DNA from: Spirosoma panaciterrae DSM 21099
GTDB lineage: Bacteria; Bacteroidota; Bacteroidia; Cytophagales; Spirosomataceae
Assembly (NCBI RefSeq): GCF_000374025.1
Contig: NZ_KB893206.1
Coordinates: forward strand, 129,466 to 193,465
Length of the DNA: 64,000 bases
Direction of reading: 5' to 3'
Notes under the pieces: generated by a model
The model's database searches: none
What the model was told of the DNA's origin: nothing
What the model saw: only the letters and a program-made list of their open reading frames with translations
Shown: positions 40,264-48,196 of the stretch, piece by piece
How positions within the stretch are numbered: the first letter of the stretch is position 1
How the letters are laid out: each line of letters begins with the position of its first letter
Position numbers and translations under genes: made by a program

Positions 40264-41754
40264 ATGCTTATTCTGGGTTTAATTGATTGTTTATCAATAG
40301 GTTTGATTTTGTTGCAAGGGTTGGCAAAAGGCCCCGAAAGGCTTCAGGACGATAGTAGATCACCCGTTGACCAGCGGCCTAACATCGTTCTGATTGTTGC
40401 CGATGACCATGGCCGCGAAGCTGTGGGGTGTTATGGCAATACGGCCATACGTACCCCTCATATCGATCAGTTAGCAGCCGATGGCGTGCGGTTTTCGAAC
40501 GCTTTTTGTACCGCAGCCAGTTGTAGCCCCAGCCGCTCGGTAGTATTGACAGGTATCCATAATCATGCCAATGGTATGTATGGCCTGGAGCATCAGATTC
40601 ATCATTTTCGCTCCTTCGATACGGTACACGCACTGCCCGTTCGGCTCGAACAGGCTGGCTATCGTACGGCCCGTATTGGCAAACTGCACGTAGCACCAGA
40701 ATCGGTCTATCGTTTCCAGCGGGTACTCGGTGCGGGTAAAGTCAATGATCCGGCTTCAATTGGCCGTAGCCCTGTTGAGATGGCGAGGGGGTGTTATGAG
40801 TTTATGACGGAGGAGCCAGCGAAACCATTCTTTCTGTATTTCGCGACCGATGACCCGCACCGCAGCAATACCATCGCACCAGATGGTTCGCCCATCTTTG
40901 ATGGTACAAAACCGAATTTGTTTGGTAACCGACCGGGTGGGTATCCGCAGGTGGGCGATCATTTCTACCAACCTCGGGAAGTCAGCGTGCCGGCCTACCT
41001 GCCCGATAATCGGGCCAGTCGGATGGAACTGGCGCAATATTATGAAGCCATTAGCCGGCTCGATCAGGGTGTTGGTCGATTGGTGGAATATCTGAAGGAG
41101 ACAGGCCAGTATGATAACACCCTGATCGTTTATCTGTCAGACAACGGGGCTCCCTTTCCGGGTGCCAAAACGAATCTGTATGAACCGGGGATGCGGTTGC
41201 CCTGCATCGTGAAACTGCCCGGCCAGCACAAACGCGGTTTCGTGCAGGAGGCTATGATCTCGTGGGTCGACCTGATGCCTACATTGCTGGACTTTGCGGG
41301 TGTAGACGTGAACACGATTACTACCCATGGCCGTTCGTTCCGATCAATTGTTGAGCAGGCATCCGTAACGGGCTGGGATGATGTGTATGCTTCGCATTCG
41401 CTGCATGAGGTCACGATGTATTACCCGATGCGGGTTCTGCGCGAACGGCGCTATAAGCTGATTTTCAACATAGCCCACGAATTGACGTACCCAATGGCGC
41501 TCGATCTATATCAGTCTTTTACCTGGCAGAATGGCCTTAAGAAAGGGGAGATACGATACGGCAAACGAACAGTAGCGGCTTATTTGCACCGCCCGCGTTT
41601 TGAACTTTACGATATTCTGGCCGACCCCGATGAGGTCCGCAACCTGGCTACCGATCCGAAGTATCGGGAGGTACTTACCCGGATGCAGGCCAAACTAAAG
41701 CAGTTTCAGAAGCAGACCCAGGATCCGTGGGTAAGCAAGTGGGAGTTTGAATAG
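40264..41754 (+). CDS. Sulfatase, heparan N-sulfatase (SGSH)-like
   Basis: 496 residues from the ATG at 40264; a TTG five codons upstream is possible. An N-terminal hydrophobic stretch (MLILGLIDCLSIGLILLQGL) would export it. The domain is alkaline-phosphatase-fold: NIVLIVADDHG (metal-binding Asp-Asp), AASCSPSRSVVLTG with Cys87 in C-S-P-S-R as the formylglycine site, GKLHVAPESVY, FFLYFATDDPHR, YLSDNGAPFPGAKTNLYEPG and SHSLHEVTMYYPMR. Many of these match human SGSH block by block, including GMYGLEHQIHHFRSFD and the DPWV end, so it probably hydrolyses N-sulfoglucosamine or a related sulfated sugar. A formylglycine-generating enzyme would be needed and was not found here. It has no polysaccharide-utilisation genes beside it. 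Confidence 0.93.
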   Translation: MLILGLIDCLSIGLILLQGLAKGPERLQDDSRSPVDQRPNIVLIVADDHGREAVGCYGNTAIRTPHIDQLAADGVRFSNAFCTAASCSPSRSVVLTGIHNHANGMYGLEHQIHHFRSFDTVHALPVRLEQAGYRTARIGKLHVAPESVYRFQRVLGAGKVNDPASIGRSPVEMARGCYEFMTEEPAKPFFLYFATDDPHRSNTIAPDGSPIFDGTKPNLFGNRPGGYPQVGDHFYQPREVSVPAYLPDNRASRMELAQYYEAISRLDQGVGRLVEYLKETGQYDNTLIVYLSDNGAPFPGAKTNLYEPGMRLPCIVKLPGQHKRGFVQEAMISWVDLMPTLLDFAGVDVNTITTHGRSFRSIVEQASVTGWDDVYASHSLHEVTMYYPMRVLRERRYKLIFNIAHELTYPMALDLYQSFTWQNGLKKGEIRYGKRTVAAYLHRPRFELYDILADPDEVRNLATDPKYREVLTRMQAKLKQFQKQTQDPWVSKWEFE

Positions 41755-41755
41755 T

Positions 41756-42529
41756 TTAGGACAAAATCTGTGTGTCGGCAAAGTAGACCATGGCTTTGTG
41801 CAGGAAAGCCGCGTATTCGGGGTTTTCCTTGCCGTTCCGGACCGTAAACCGAGGATCGTCGATGTACAGTTGCGCCAGCCCTTTGTAGGCTTTGGCCATA
41901 TCCTTCGACTGACAAGCTTGTTCGCCCCAAAAACCTCGGATGTTGGCATAATGCCGGGCAATCTGTTGTTGTACCGCCGGACTGGTTGGGTCCTGATCAG
42001 TCAGGCTTAGCAACATCTGTGCAATAGCCTGCTGATCGGCTTTGAGTTGCTCAAAGCCAGCTTTTCCTAATTGCTTCAGCTTGGCTTCGCTGTTCTCAAC
42101 GGTTTGGCTACCTTACTTGTCAATCGCTTCCAGCCGGTAGTCTTTACCTTTTGGAAAGCCTTCGTATAATTCGTCGTTGGTCAACATGATTTGTTCGCCT
42201 TTTAGGGTTGAAATGGTTTTGTCAATCGTCGTCAGTAGTTTTGAAAGCCGATATTGCCGAGCCTGAAGAGCTAGTTTATGACTTTCGAGGGCTTGCAGCG
42301 TGTTAAACGCCGGGTTTTCCAGGATATGCAGAATCTCCTCAAGTGAGAAATCCAGTTCTTTGTAAAACAGAATCTGCTGCAGGCGGATCAGCTCTTTTTC
42401 GCCATACAGTCGATACTTAGCCTCGGTCCGGACAGATGGTTTTAGTAGGCCGATCCGGTCGTAATGATGGAGTGTACGCACACTGACACCCGCCAGTCTG
42501 GCCAGCTTATTGACCGAATAATACCGCAT
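41756..42529 (-). pseudogene. MerR-family regulator with TipAS domain, interrupted by an in-frame TAA
   Basis: From ATG 42529 the frame encodes MRYYSVNKLARLAGVSVRTL, HHYDRIGLLKPSVRTEAKYR, LYGEKELIRLQQILFYKELD, a MerR winged helix, then the dimerisation coil and the beginning of TipAS (TNDELYEGFPKGKDYRLEAIDK). TAA at 42113-42115 (codon 139) stops it, but the same frame continues for 118 codons with a good TipAS end (HYANIRGFWGEQACQSKDMA, YKGLAQLYIDDPRFTVRNGK). TipAS domains bind thiopeptides or other ligands. The stop probably stems from a TAT/TAC codon. A truncated DNA-binding protein could still form. In Streptomyces TipA a separate TipAS product is made, but here no start lies near the stop. 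It could also be a sequencing error. Confidence 0.85.
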
Positions 42530-42556
42530 AATAGACACTTGTTTGGATTGCCCTGG

Positions 42557-42590
42557 CAAATGTAGGCTATGACGTAAGGGGAGAGTCAAG
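42557..42590 (-). promoter_or_regulatory. Probable MerR-type operator/promoter of the TipAS regulator
   Basis: Minus strand: TTGAC at 42589, then the dyad TGAC-TCTCCCCTTAC-GTCA, then TACATTTG (42564-42557), an exact TAnnTTTG -7 box. The TTG-to-TA gap is 22 bases, longer than the usual 19-21, as expected for a MerR-controlled promoter, in which the regulator bound in the spacer realigns over-spaced elements. It lies 28 bp upstream of the regulator gene, implying autoregulation. Beyond it, up to 42850, no gene was seen. Confidence 0.6.
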
Positions 42591-42850
42591 GAAAAGTTTC
42601 ACTTTTTTTTCATGATCATATCACCTGATCGCAACGCGGCAACATTCCGCCATTTTTGCCCAATACCGCAGCTTCCCGCACCTTGTTACAACCGTATCGA
42701 CCGTGGCCGATGAATGAAAGGGTCTGGGATTTATCGCTGTTTTCAGGGGTTTTATCCCTGAAATTCGACGGTTAATCAATTTATCGTAGGAGGAGCCAGG
42801 CTGAACCGTCATTTTTGTAGCGTCCCTTCCAACAGTAAGCAACAACTACC

Positions 42851-42973
42851 ATGAAATTCAAACACTGCTTAGTACTTAGTCTGGTTCTGTCATCATTGAT
42901 GATTGGTTCCCTAATGGCGCGTAGCCTCAAAGTTCAGCATAAGGCATCTGCAGCGATGCACCAAGCTCATTAA
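42851..42973 (+). CDS. Small secreted peptide candidate (40 aa)
   Basis: ATG to TAA, 40 codons: MKFKHCLVLSLVLSSLMIG, then SLMARSLKVQHKASAAMHQAH. The first half is a convincing Sec signal (KFK, then a 15-residue hydrophobic core, and a cut after LMA), leaving a mature basic, His/Ala-rich peptide of 17 residues. A near -7 box CATTTTTG lies at 42810-42817, 33 bp upstream. A 30-bp palindrome follows 16 bp after the stop. It has no homologue I recognise. The promoter, signal peptide and palindrome together make it plausible; its size makes chance possible. Confidence 0.45.
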   Translation: MKFKHCLVLSLVLSSLMIGSLMARSLKVQHKASAAMHQAH

Positions 42974-42988
42974 TTTCGCCAGCAGCGC

Positions 42989-43078
42989 CCCAAGCCGAAC
43001 GCCCCCATCGTGATCGAATCTCTGTAGAGAGCCACAAGGCCATAGACGTTCGATCACGATGGGGGCGTTCGGCTTGGG
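42989..43078. repeat. 30-bp perfect inverted repeat
   Basis: Arms 42989-43018 and 43049-43078 are fully complementary (core AAGCCGAACGCCCCCATCGT) with a 30-base loop. It lies between the small peptide gene (plus) and the membrane protein gene (minus), so it may serve as terminator for both. The sequence is unrelated to the other palindromes in this window. Confidence 0.85.
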
Positions 43079-43098
43079 TCGTATTGACAGATCAAACG

Positions 43099-43683
43099 CT
43101 AGTTGGCCAGAACGGGTCGGGGTAGCCGATTGACCAGCCAAAGGCAGAATAGTGCGTTGAAGATCAGGGTAAAGGGGATGACCGAAATGTTTTTAAAAAA
43201 AAGGATGATTGCCCATTCCGACGATTGATCGGAAATTAGTTGGCGGGCTTTCAGAGTAATGTATAAACAGGTCTCGTAGGCAATGTGGTCGATCAGTTTA
43301 TTGAACAGTAGGGCAATCACTGAAAACACGATCAGATTGGCCACTAAGGCTCCCCACCTGGTTCGGAGTTTTTGGATTGCCAGCCGCCCGTTCTGCTTTC
43401 TGCCCTGTTTGTCCGTGACGATCTGAACCAGCCGAACGATGCCTGTTCGGATATTGGTAAGGCCCAGTGCATACAGGAAAATCAGAATCCGGGCCGACTC
43501 CACAACGACTTCCAGCAGAACGTGCGACAGGGGGCTTATGGGACCGAAGGCCTTCAACTGAATGCATCGCCCGATAGCGGCAATCAGGCCCAGGCTAAAA
43601 ATAAATCCGAAGTGCTTTTTGCAGAATTGGATCGTTTCAACTGTCCAGTCGAGCGCTTTGAGAAGGTTGGTAGATAAGGTCAT
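43099..43683 (-). CDS. Hypothetical membrane protein
   Basis: 194 residues with about four hydrophobic segments: FGFIFSLGLIAAIGRCI, VLLEVVVESARILIFLYAL, WGALVANLIVFSVIALLFN and IILFFKNISVIPFTLIFNALFCLWLVN. Between the second and third is a basic loop (VTDKQGRKQNGRLAIQKLRTRW). No signal peptide and no named family recognised. The alternation of hydrophobic and amphipathic stretches suggests an inner-membrane protein of unknown role. It is flanked by long palindromes on both sides, so it is probably transcribed alone. Confidence 0.75.
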   Translation of the reverse strand: MTLSTNLLKALDWTVETIQFCKKHFGFIFSLGLIAAIGRCIQLKAFGPISPLSHVLLEVVVESARILIFLYALGLTNIRTGIVRLVQIVTDKQGRKQNGRLAIQKLRTRWGALVANLIVFSVIALLFNKLIDHIAYETCLYITLKARQLISDQSSEWAIILFFKNISVIPFTLIFNALFCLWLVNRLPRPVLAN

Positions 43684-43762
43684 GGATCAATCGGTTATAT
43701 TAGCGTAGTATTTGGTTCTAAAAGGGCTGATAGCCAGTAAATTACTGATGTGTTTAAAAGTT

Positions 43763-43827
43763 GTGAGGACGCGAAGGCGCAGGGCAGTACGTATTGATTT
43801 GCACTGCCTGCGCCTTTGCGTCCTCAC
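43763..43827. repeat. 25-bp near-perfect inverted repeat (GTGAGGACGC type)
   Basis: GTGAGGACGCGAAGGCGCAG...CAGT (43763-43788) pairs with 43803-43827; one mismatch and one bulged base, 14-base loop. It lies just after the OsmC stop codon (minus strand) and upstream of the membrane protein gene, so it may be the OsmC terminator or a REP-like element. Confidence 0.8.
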
Positions 43828-43848
43828 GGTTTAGGTTCTATACGCTGT

Positions 43849-44265
43849 TTAGGCCAGGGTAGCCTCAACGCTAATGGTGGTATTGAATAGCTTGGAGATA
43901 GGACAGTTATGTTCAGCATGGTCGACCAGTTCGTCGAATTTAGCCTGATCCAGGCCAGGCACTGCGGCTGTAAGTGTCAATTTTGAGCTGGAAATTCCAC
44001 CATCTTCGAGGGTGATGGCACAACTAACGTCCAGTGAATCGGCTGCGAAACCGGCCTGTTGAATGTTGAAAGCCAGTTGCATAGCGAAGCAACCTGCGTG
44101 GGCGGCCGCTACCAGCTCTTCGGGGTTGGTGCCGACTCCATCGGCAAACCGGGTGTTGAACGAATATTGGGTTTTGTTCAGAACGGTGCTGGCGGTGGTC
44201 AGGTCTCCTTTTCCATCTTTTCCGGTTCCAGTCCAGTGAGCAGAGGCATTGCGTACGATTTTCAT
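43849..44265 (-). CDS. OsmC family peroxiredoxin-like protein
   Basis: 138 residues. OsmC/Ohr proteins reduce organic hydroperoxides with two cysteines; here Cys59 (AAAHAGCFAMQL) and Cys121 (AEHNCPISKL) are both present. The N-terminus MKIVRNASAHWTGTGKDGKG, DLTTASTVLNKTQYSFNTRF and GTNPEELVAAAHAGC match the OsmC subgroup (not Ohr). Typical length. Cytosolic; induced by osmotic or oxidative stress in other bacteria. The divergent neighbour is a Crp/Fnr-type regulator, 190 bp away, that might control it. The 3' side carries a strong palindrome. Family call is secure. Confidence 0.94.
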   Translation of the reverse strand: MKIVRNASAHWTGTGKDGKGDLTTASTVLNKTQYSFNTRFADGVGTNPEELVAAAHAGCFAMQLAFNIQQAGFAADSLDVSCAITLEDGGISSSKLTLTAAVPGLDQAKFDELVDHAEHNCPISKLFNTTISVEATLA

Positions 44266-44455
44266 GAGCGTAAACTTTAAATTGTTTTATGATTTGTTTT
44301 TGATGCCTCAAAGGTAGCCGGGCACTTTTTGCCAATTTTTCACCTATGTTAAAAAGAGAATAAACGATTGAACACGGATTTGTAGGAATCTTGTGATGTA
44401 CGCAGATCTTGGCAAATCATAAGAATTCGTGTCCAATTGGAAGTAACGAATAGCT

Positions 44456-45049
44456 ATGACCACTACGAAACACACGACCCTACATCAGCATTTGCAGCAG
44501 TTTGCCCAACTCTCCGAAGAGGATCTCAGGTTAGGTGATTCGTTCTGGACGGTCAGAAGCATTGCCAAACATGAGTATTTTAATTTTCAGCACTCCGTAT
44601 GTCGGCAGGTGGGGTTTATTCTGAAAGGGATTTTTCGGGTGTATTACATTGATCCCCGAACGGAGCAGGAGCACAACCTCTATTTTATTCCTGAATATGC
44701 CTTTCTGACATCCCTGAAAAGCCTATTGACCAAAACGACCTGTCCATATCTGATAGAAGCCCTGGAAGATGCCGAATTGCTGGTGATCGACTACGACCAT
44801 CTACAACAGCTCTACGCGCAGTCGCATGGATGGGAACGCTTTGGGCGGTTGCTGGCCGAGCAGTATTTTATGGTCAACCAGACCCGTTCGGAGAGCCTGC
44901 TGACCCAGTCGGCCGAGGAGCGATATATGGATTTATTGACCAATCAGCCCGGTATTATGAATCGGGTATCGCTGGGGCATATTTCGTCTTATCTGGGCAT
45001 TAAAGGGCCGTCGCTCAGCCGCATTCGGGCGCAGATAGCGCAGAAGTAA
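44456..45049 (+). CDS. Crp/Fnr-family transcriptional regulator
   Basis: 197 residues. N-terminal cyclic-nucleotide-binding-type beta roll (about 20-125): YFNFQHSVCRQVGFILKGIF, RVYYIDPRTEQEHNLYF, FLTSLKSLLTKTTCPYLIEA, then the C-helix and a C-terminal winged HTH with SLGHISSYLGIKGPSLSRIR. The phosphate-binding cassette residues needed for cAMP (the conserved G-E-x(n)-R-A/S) are not present, as is usual for the Bacteroidota members of this group; the ligand is unknown and there are too few cysteines for an FNR cluster. It is divergent from osmC and is followed by a DUF2306 gene on the same strand. Confidence 0.9.
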   Translation: MTTTKHTTLHQHLQQFAQLSEEDLRLGDSFWTVRSIAKHEYFNFQHSVCRQVGFILKGIFRVYYIDPRTEQEHNLYFIPEYAFLTSLKSLLTKTTCPYLIEALEDAELLVIDYDHLQQLYAQSHGWERFGRLLAEQYFMVNQTRSESLLTQSAEERYMDLLTNQPGIMNRVSLGHISSYLGIKGPSLSRIRAQIAQK

Positions 45050-45193
45050 GGGAGCCTTGGCCCTTACTACTTTTATGTGTGTTCCATTCTGGTTGACTAT
45101 TTTCTGCAAAACCGATGGGGATTCGTTCTATGTATTCTAAATTTAGGCAATATACCTTCCTCTGACGACTTACCAGAACGACTCACCAAATCC

Positions 45194-46054
45194 ATGCCGA
45201 ACCTCTCTACAGAAGCACCTGTTCAACCAACCCATCCGTCTCTTCTGGCAAAACCGAGTGTAACCATCCTGCGCTGGACGAGCCTATTGCTGGTGATAAC
45301 GGTATGGACCAGTGCCGCCTTATTTGGGCTGTATATCCTGGCCTTCTATGCGGCTGCCTTGTATAACGGCGACATGAGCCGTTGGAATCAGATGCTACCC
45401 CGGTTATATGAGCGGGACACAGCGATTGCTACAGCCGGTATAGGGCTGCATTTTGCTATGGGGGGAATCATCCTCGTGTTGGGAAGTATTCAGTTGATCG
45501 AAGCTGTCAGAAATCGATTTCCGGCAGTGCATCGCTGGATTGGGCGTATCTATGTGCTGGCTTCGCTCCTGGCGGCTGTGGGTGGATTGATCTTTATTGG
45601 CGTTAAAGGAACAATTGGGGGTATCTACATGGATATCGGTTTCGCACTCTACGGAATCCTGATGGTTGTGGCCGCTATTGAAACCTATCGCCATGCTGTG
45701 GCGGGTCGTGTCGATACCCATCGGGCCTGGGCCTTACGATTGTATGCACTGGCGATTGGCTCCTGGCTCTATCGGATGGATTATGGCTTCTGGGTGCTGC
45801 TGACCGACGGTCTGGGGCATACGCGTTCGTTTAGTGGTTGGTTCGATCACGTTATGGACTTCTTCTTTTACCTGCCAAACCTGTTAGTCGTTGAAGCATT
45901 TATCCGGGTCGATCGATACAAAGCGTCGCCCATTCTCCGATTATCCGCATCGCTGGTGCTTCTGGTGGCAACGGGCTTGCTGGGGTTAGGGACTTACTAC
46001 TTTACCCTGTACTACTGGGGACCTGCCATCCTGCGGTGGTTATCCATCGCCTAA
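45194..46054 (+). CDS. DUF2306 membrane protein
   Basis: 286 residues from the ATG at 45194 (MPNLSTEAPVQPTHPSLLAK); an open frame starting at 45077 adds 39 residues of unlikely composition. Seven to eight hydrophobic segments (WTSLLLVITVWTSAALFGLY, FALYGILMVVAAIETYRHA, LVVEAFIRVDRYK and others). The segment HFAMGGIILVLGSIQLIEAV, RNRFPAVHRWIGRIYVLASL with 'H..G..Y' histidines, and DTHRAWALRLYALAIGSWLY RM (continued as MDYGFW) are features of DUF2306, a membrane family with conserved histidines that suggests heme or metal contact. Function is unknown. It starts 144 bp after the Crp/Fnr gene. Confidence 0.85.
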   Translation: MPNLSTEAPVQPTHPSLLAKPSVTILRWTSLLLVITVWTSAALFGLYILAFYAAALYNGDMSRWNQMLPRLYERDTAIATAGIGLHFAMGGIILVLGSIQLIEAVRNRFPAVHRWIGRIYVLASLLAAVGGLIFIGVKGTIGGIYMDIGFALYGILMVVAAIETYRHAVAGRVDTHRAWALRLYALAIGSWLYRMDYGFWVLLTDGLGHTRSFSGWFDHVMDFFFYLPNLLVVEAFIRVDRYKASPILRLSASLVLLVATGLLGLGTYYFTLYYWGPAILRWLSIA

Positions 46055-46058
46055 CTGT

Positions 46059-46379
46059 TCAATACCCTTCGTCCAGAACAAGGTAGAAGTTTTTATAAGC
46101 TGTTGACTGATCGGCCTGTTGAAGCGTTACGGTCAGCAATTCGACGTGGGTATACGCATCAAATTTGACAATCCGGCTGTCGGTTACCTGCTGTTGCTGA
46201 GTGTCTGCCTGCGCCTGCACAAAGGCCAGGGCTTCTTCCCGTGAGTCGAAACTGCCGAGCAGATTACCTAAGTCCAGAGTAGGTTCCTGAGCGGGAAGTT
46301 CACCCATTGTATTGGAGATGGGCGATTCAACGGGTACTGAAGAATCGGTGGGCGAGGTGCTGTAAAGTTCGATAGTCAT
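46059..46379 (-). CDS. Hypothetical protein
   Basis: 106 residues, no signal peptide. An acidic, Thr/Ser/Pro-rich N-terminus (MTIELYSTSPTDSSVPVESP) is followed by LGSFDSREEALAFVQAQADT, then a beta-rich C-terminus (SRIVKFDAYTHVELLTVTL, FYLVLDEGY). Codon use is like that of its neighbours. No family recognised. It converges with the DUF2306 gene, four bases apart. Confidence 0.65.
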   Translation of the reverse strand: MTIELYSTSPTDSSVPVESPISNTMGELPAQEPTLDLGNLLGSFDSREEALAFVQAQADTQQQQVTDSRIVKFDAYTHVELLTVTLQQADQSTAYKNFYLVLDEGY

Positions 46380-46630
46380 CCGTATGAAAAGTAGATATAA
46401 ACGGATAACTAGTTTCAGGCGAAGTGGTTAAAAAATAACGGGATACCGATGCGAGCCTATGTCGCATACGTAGTGGCCCGGCTTTGTCATACTGCGGAAC
46501 GAATTATCTTCAGTTAGGGCTACCTAAGTGGTTTAGGGTCTGGATGCTTCGTTTCGTAGCATGACAAAATCGTCGTTTGGTTGTAAGGCGGCTAAACTTA
46601 ATCGGCTTGGCAAGCAATGGCTCAGAACCA

Positions 46631-48181
46631 TTACTTCGCCACCCGTTCGTAGTTTAACAGCTTACTGGCCCAGGAAATAAAATACTGAAAATTAGGGGCA
46701 TCGGTATGGCCGCCGTTATGCTGGCGCCAGGCTAGTTCGCCGTTCATCAGGCCGGTCAATACGGGCGGCATCACATCTTTATTGAACGCACTGTTGGCAC
46801 TCAGGTCTTTGGCTCCCAATAGCTGGAAAACGGGCCCGGCCGCTACCGTGGCCTTGTAACTACCCATCTGATCGAGCCATTTGGCATCCCCTTTTTCGGG
46901 AATTCCGTAGCTGACGAATGTGGGTCTTGGTGCACAAAGGGCCAGTAATTCATGCGAATCGACGGGAAGGTCGCAGCCGGTTTTAGGGCCAGACGAGGCT
47001 TCCGAAGCGGCATATTTGAGGTAATTGCCCGCCATCCAGTGGTACTCGCCACTACCCGCCAGACTTTCGACCGCTTCGCCAAAAATGCGCCGTTGCAGCG
47101 TAGCCCCCCCTTTGCCCGACGAACCGATCAACACCACCGCAAATCGCTGATCGAAGGCCATCGCGACCAGGGCTGCTTTTCCATAGCGCGAAACCCCTTC
47201 AATAGCCACCTGTTTGGCGTTCACCTGTGGGTCGGTTTCCAGATAATCCAGCACCCGCGAGGCTCCCCAGGCCCAGGCCCGTAAGGCACCCCAATTGTCC
47301 GGTTTGCGCGGTTGTCCCTTATTGACCAACCCAATAATGCCTCGGGTAAGGCCAGCGCCGTTGTCGGCCTGAATGCTGCCTGGCTCCAGCGTACAATAGC
47401 CCCAGCCAGCCGCCAGCAGTTGCTCGGTCGGGGGGGAGTCACCATTAGGGGCGGGGGCAAAGAAATTGGGGCCGGGCAGTCGGGTGATGGGCGAGTAAGC
47501 GGGGTATTTATCGAAGATGGCTTTTAGCTCCGGATCACTCTTGATCATCAGCTCCTTAAAGGCTGCATTGATCTTTTCCATCTCAGGAAGCGAAGGCTGA
47601 GCCGGGGCCGGTAAGGTAGGGAACCCGAGCATGATCATGACAGGGACCGGACCTTTTACGTTCTGGGGCAGCACCAGCACCATGTTGAGGTTTACATTGA
47701 TGAGTGGGTAGTCGCTGTTATCGACCCGGCCAATCATGTGTCGGGCAATCACGGGAATACGGCCCACAAATTCGTTGTCGGTGACTTTCGCTGTCCAGGT
47801 CACTTTGGGTACGTTGGCTGGGATACGCCCATACATTTCCCGTTCAAAATCCTCGATAAGTTCAGGCCGACGTACACGCCACCATTCTTCGGGCTTGGTT
47901 ATATTCTTGCCTTTTCTGGTGGTCAGGACATCGGGTAGTTGCGGGCAGGGGTTGGCCTGCGACTCATCGTAATTAGCATGGTTCGGGTCCGATTCGTTGC
48001 CACTTGGGCCTGGCCTTAGTTTTTTGAGCCCCAGTTGCTGCATCATATTGGCCTGGTCCTGCTGGGCCGTCATAGTTTTCAGCGGAGGGTATTTACTACT
48101 GTCGATGGGGGCTTGCTGGGCGATGGCCCAGCAGGGGAGGCTCATCAACAGGGCTAAAGTCAGATGGTTTGGAAAATACAT
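46631..48181 (-). CDS. CE15-family glucuronoyl esterase-like carbohydrate esterase
   Basis: 516 residues with signal peptide MYFPNHLTLALLMSLPCWAIAQ. CE15 enzymes split the ester between 4-O-methyl-glucuronic acid of xylan and lignin alcohols. Alpha/beta-hydrolase motifs: nucleophile Ser331 in IEGVSRYGKAALVAMAFDQR (the CE15 G-C/V-S-R-x-G-K box with the Lys that contacts the substrate), LIGSSGKGGATLQRRIFGEA, the CDLPVDSHELLALCAPRPTF region, and the catalytic His in RQHNGGHTDAPN. Periplasmic or surface location. The gene lies 15 bp after a sialate-type acetylesterase gene on the same strand, so the pair form an operon for side-group removal from plant hemicellulose. CE15 is the best reading; an acetylxylan esterase is the alternative. 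Confidence 0.88.
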   Translation of the reverse strand: MYFPNHLTLALLMSLPCWAIAQQAPIDSSKYPPLKTMTAQQDQANMMQQLGLKKLRPGPSGNESDPNHANYDESQANPCPQLPDVLTTRKGKNITKPEEWWRVRRPELIEDFEREMYGRIPANVPKVTWTAKVTDNEFVGRIPVIARHMIGRVDNSDYPLINVNLNMVLVLPQNVKGPVPVMIMLGFPTLPAPAQPSLPEMEKINAAFKELMIKSDPELKAIFDKYPAYSPITRLPGPNFFAPAPNGDSPPTEQLLAAGWGYCTLEPGSIQADNGAGLTRGIIGLVNKGQPRKPDNWGALRAWAWGASRVLDYLETDPQVNAKQVAIEGVSRYGKAALVAMAFDQRFAVVLIGSSGKGGATLQRRIFGEAVESLAGSGEYHWMAGNYLKYAASEASSGPKTGCDLPVDSHELLALCAPRPTFVSYGIPEKGDAKWLDQMGSYKATVAAGPVFQLLGAKDLSANSAFNKDVMPPVLTGLMNGELAWRQHNGGHTDAPNFQYFISWASKLLNYERVAK

Positions 48182-48196
48182 AACGGTTTAAGAGGC

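Noticed and set aside
44340..44450. Inverted repeat in the osmC / Crp-Fnr intergenic region (ACACGGATTTG and AATTCGTGTC)
   Set aside because: Pairing is short and interrupted. It resembles a Bacteroidota repeat in wording, but I cannot support it from this copy alone.
45077..45193. 39-codon upstream extension of the DUF2306 protein
   Set aside because: The sequence lacks family similarity and the ATG at 45194 gives a normal start for the membrane protein.
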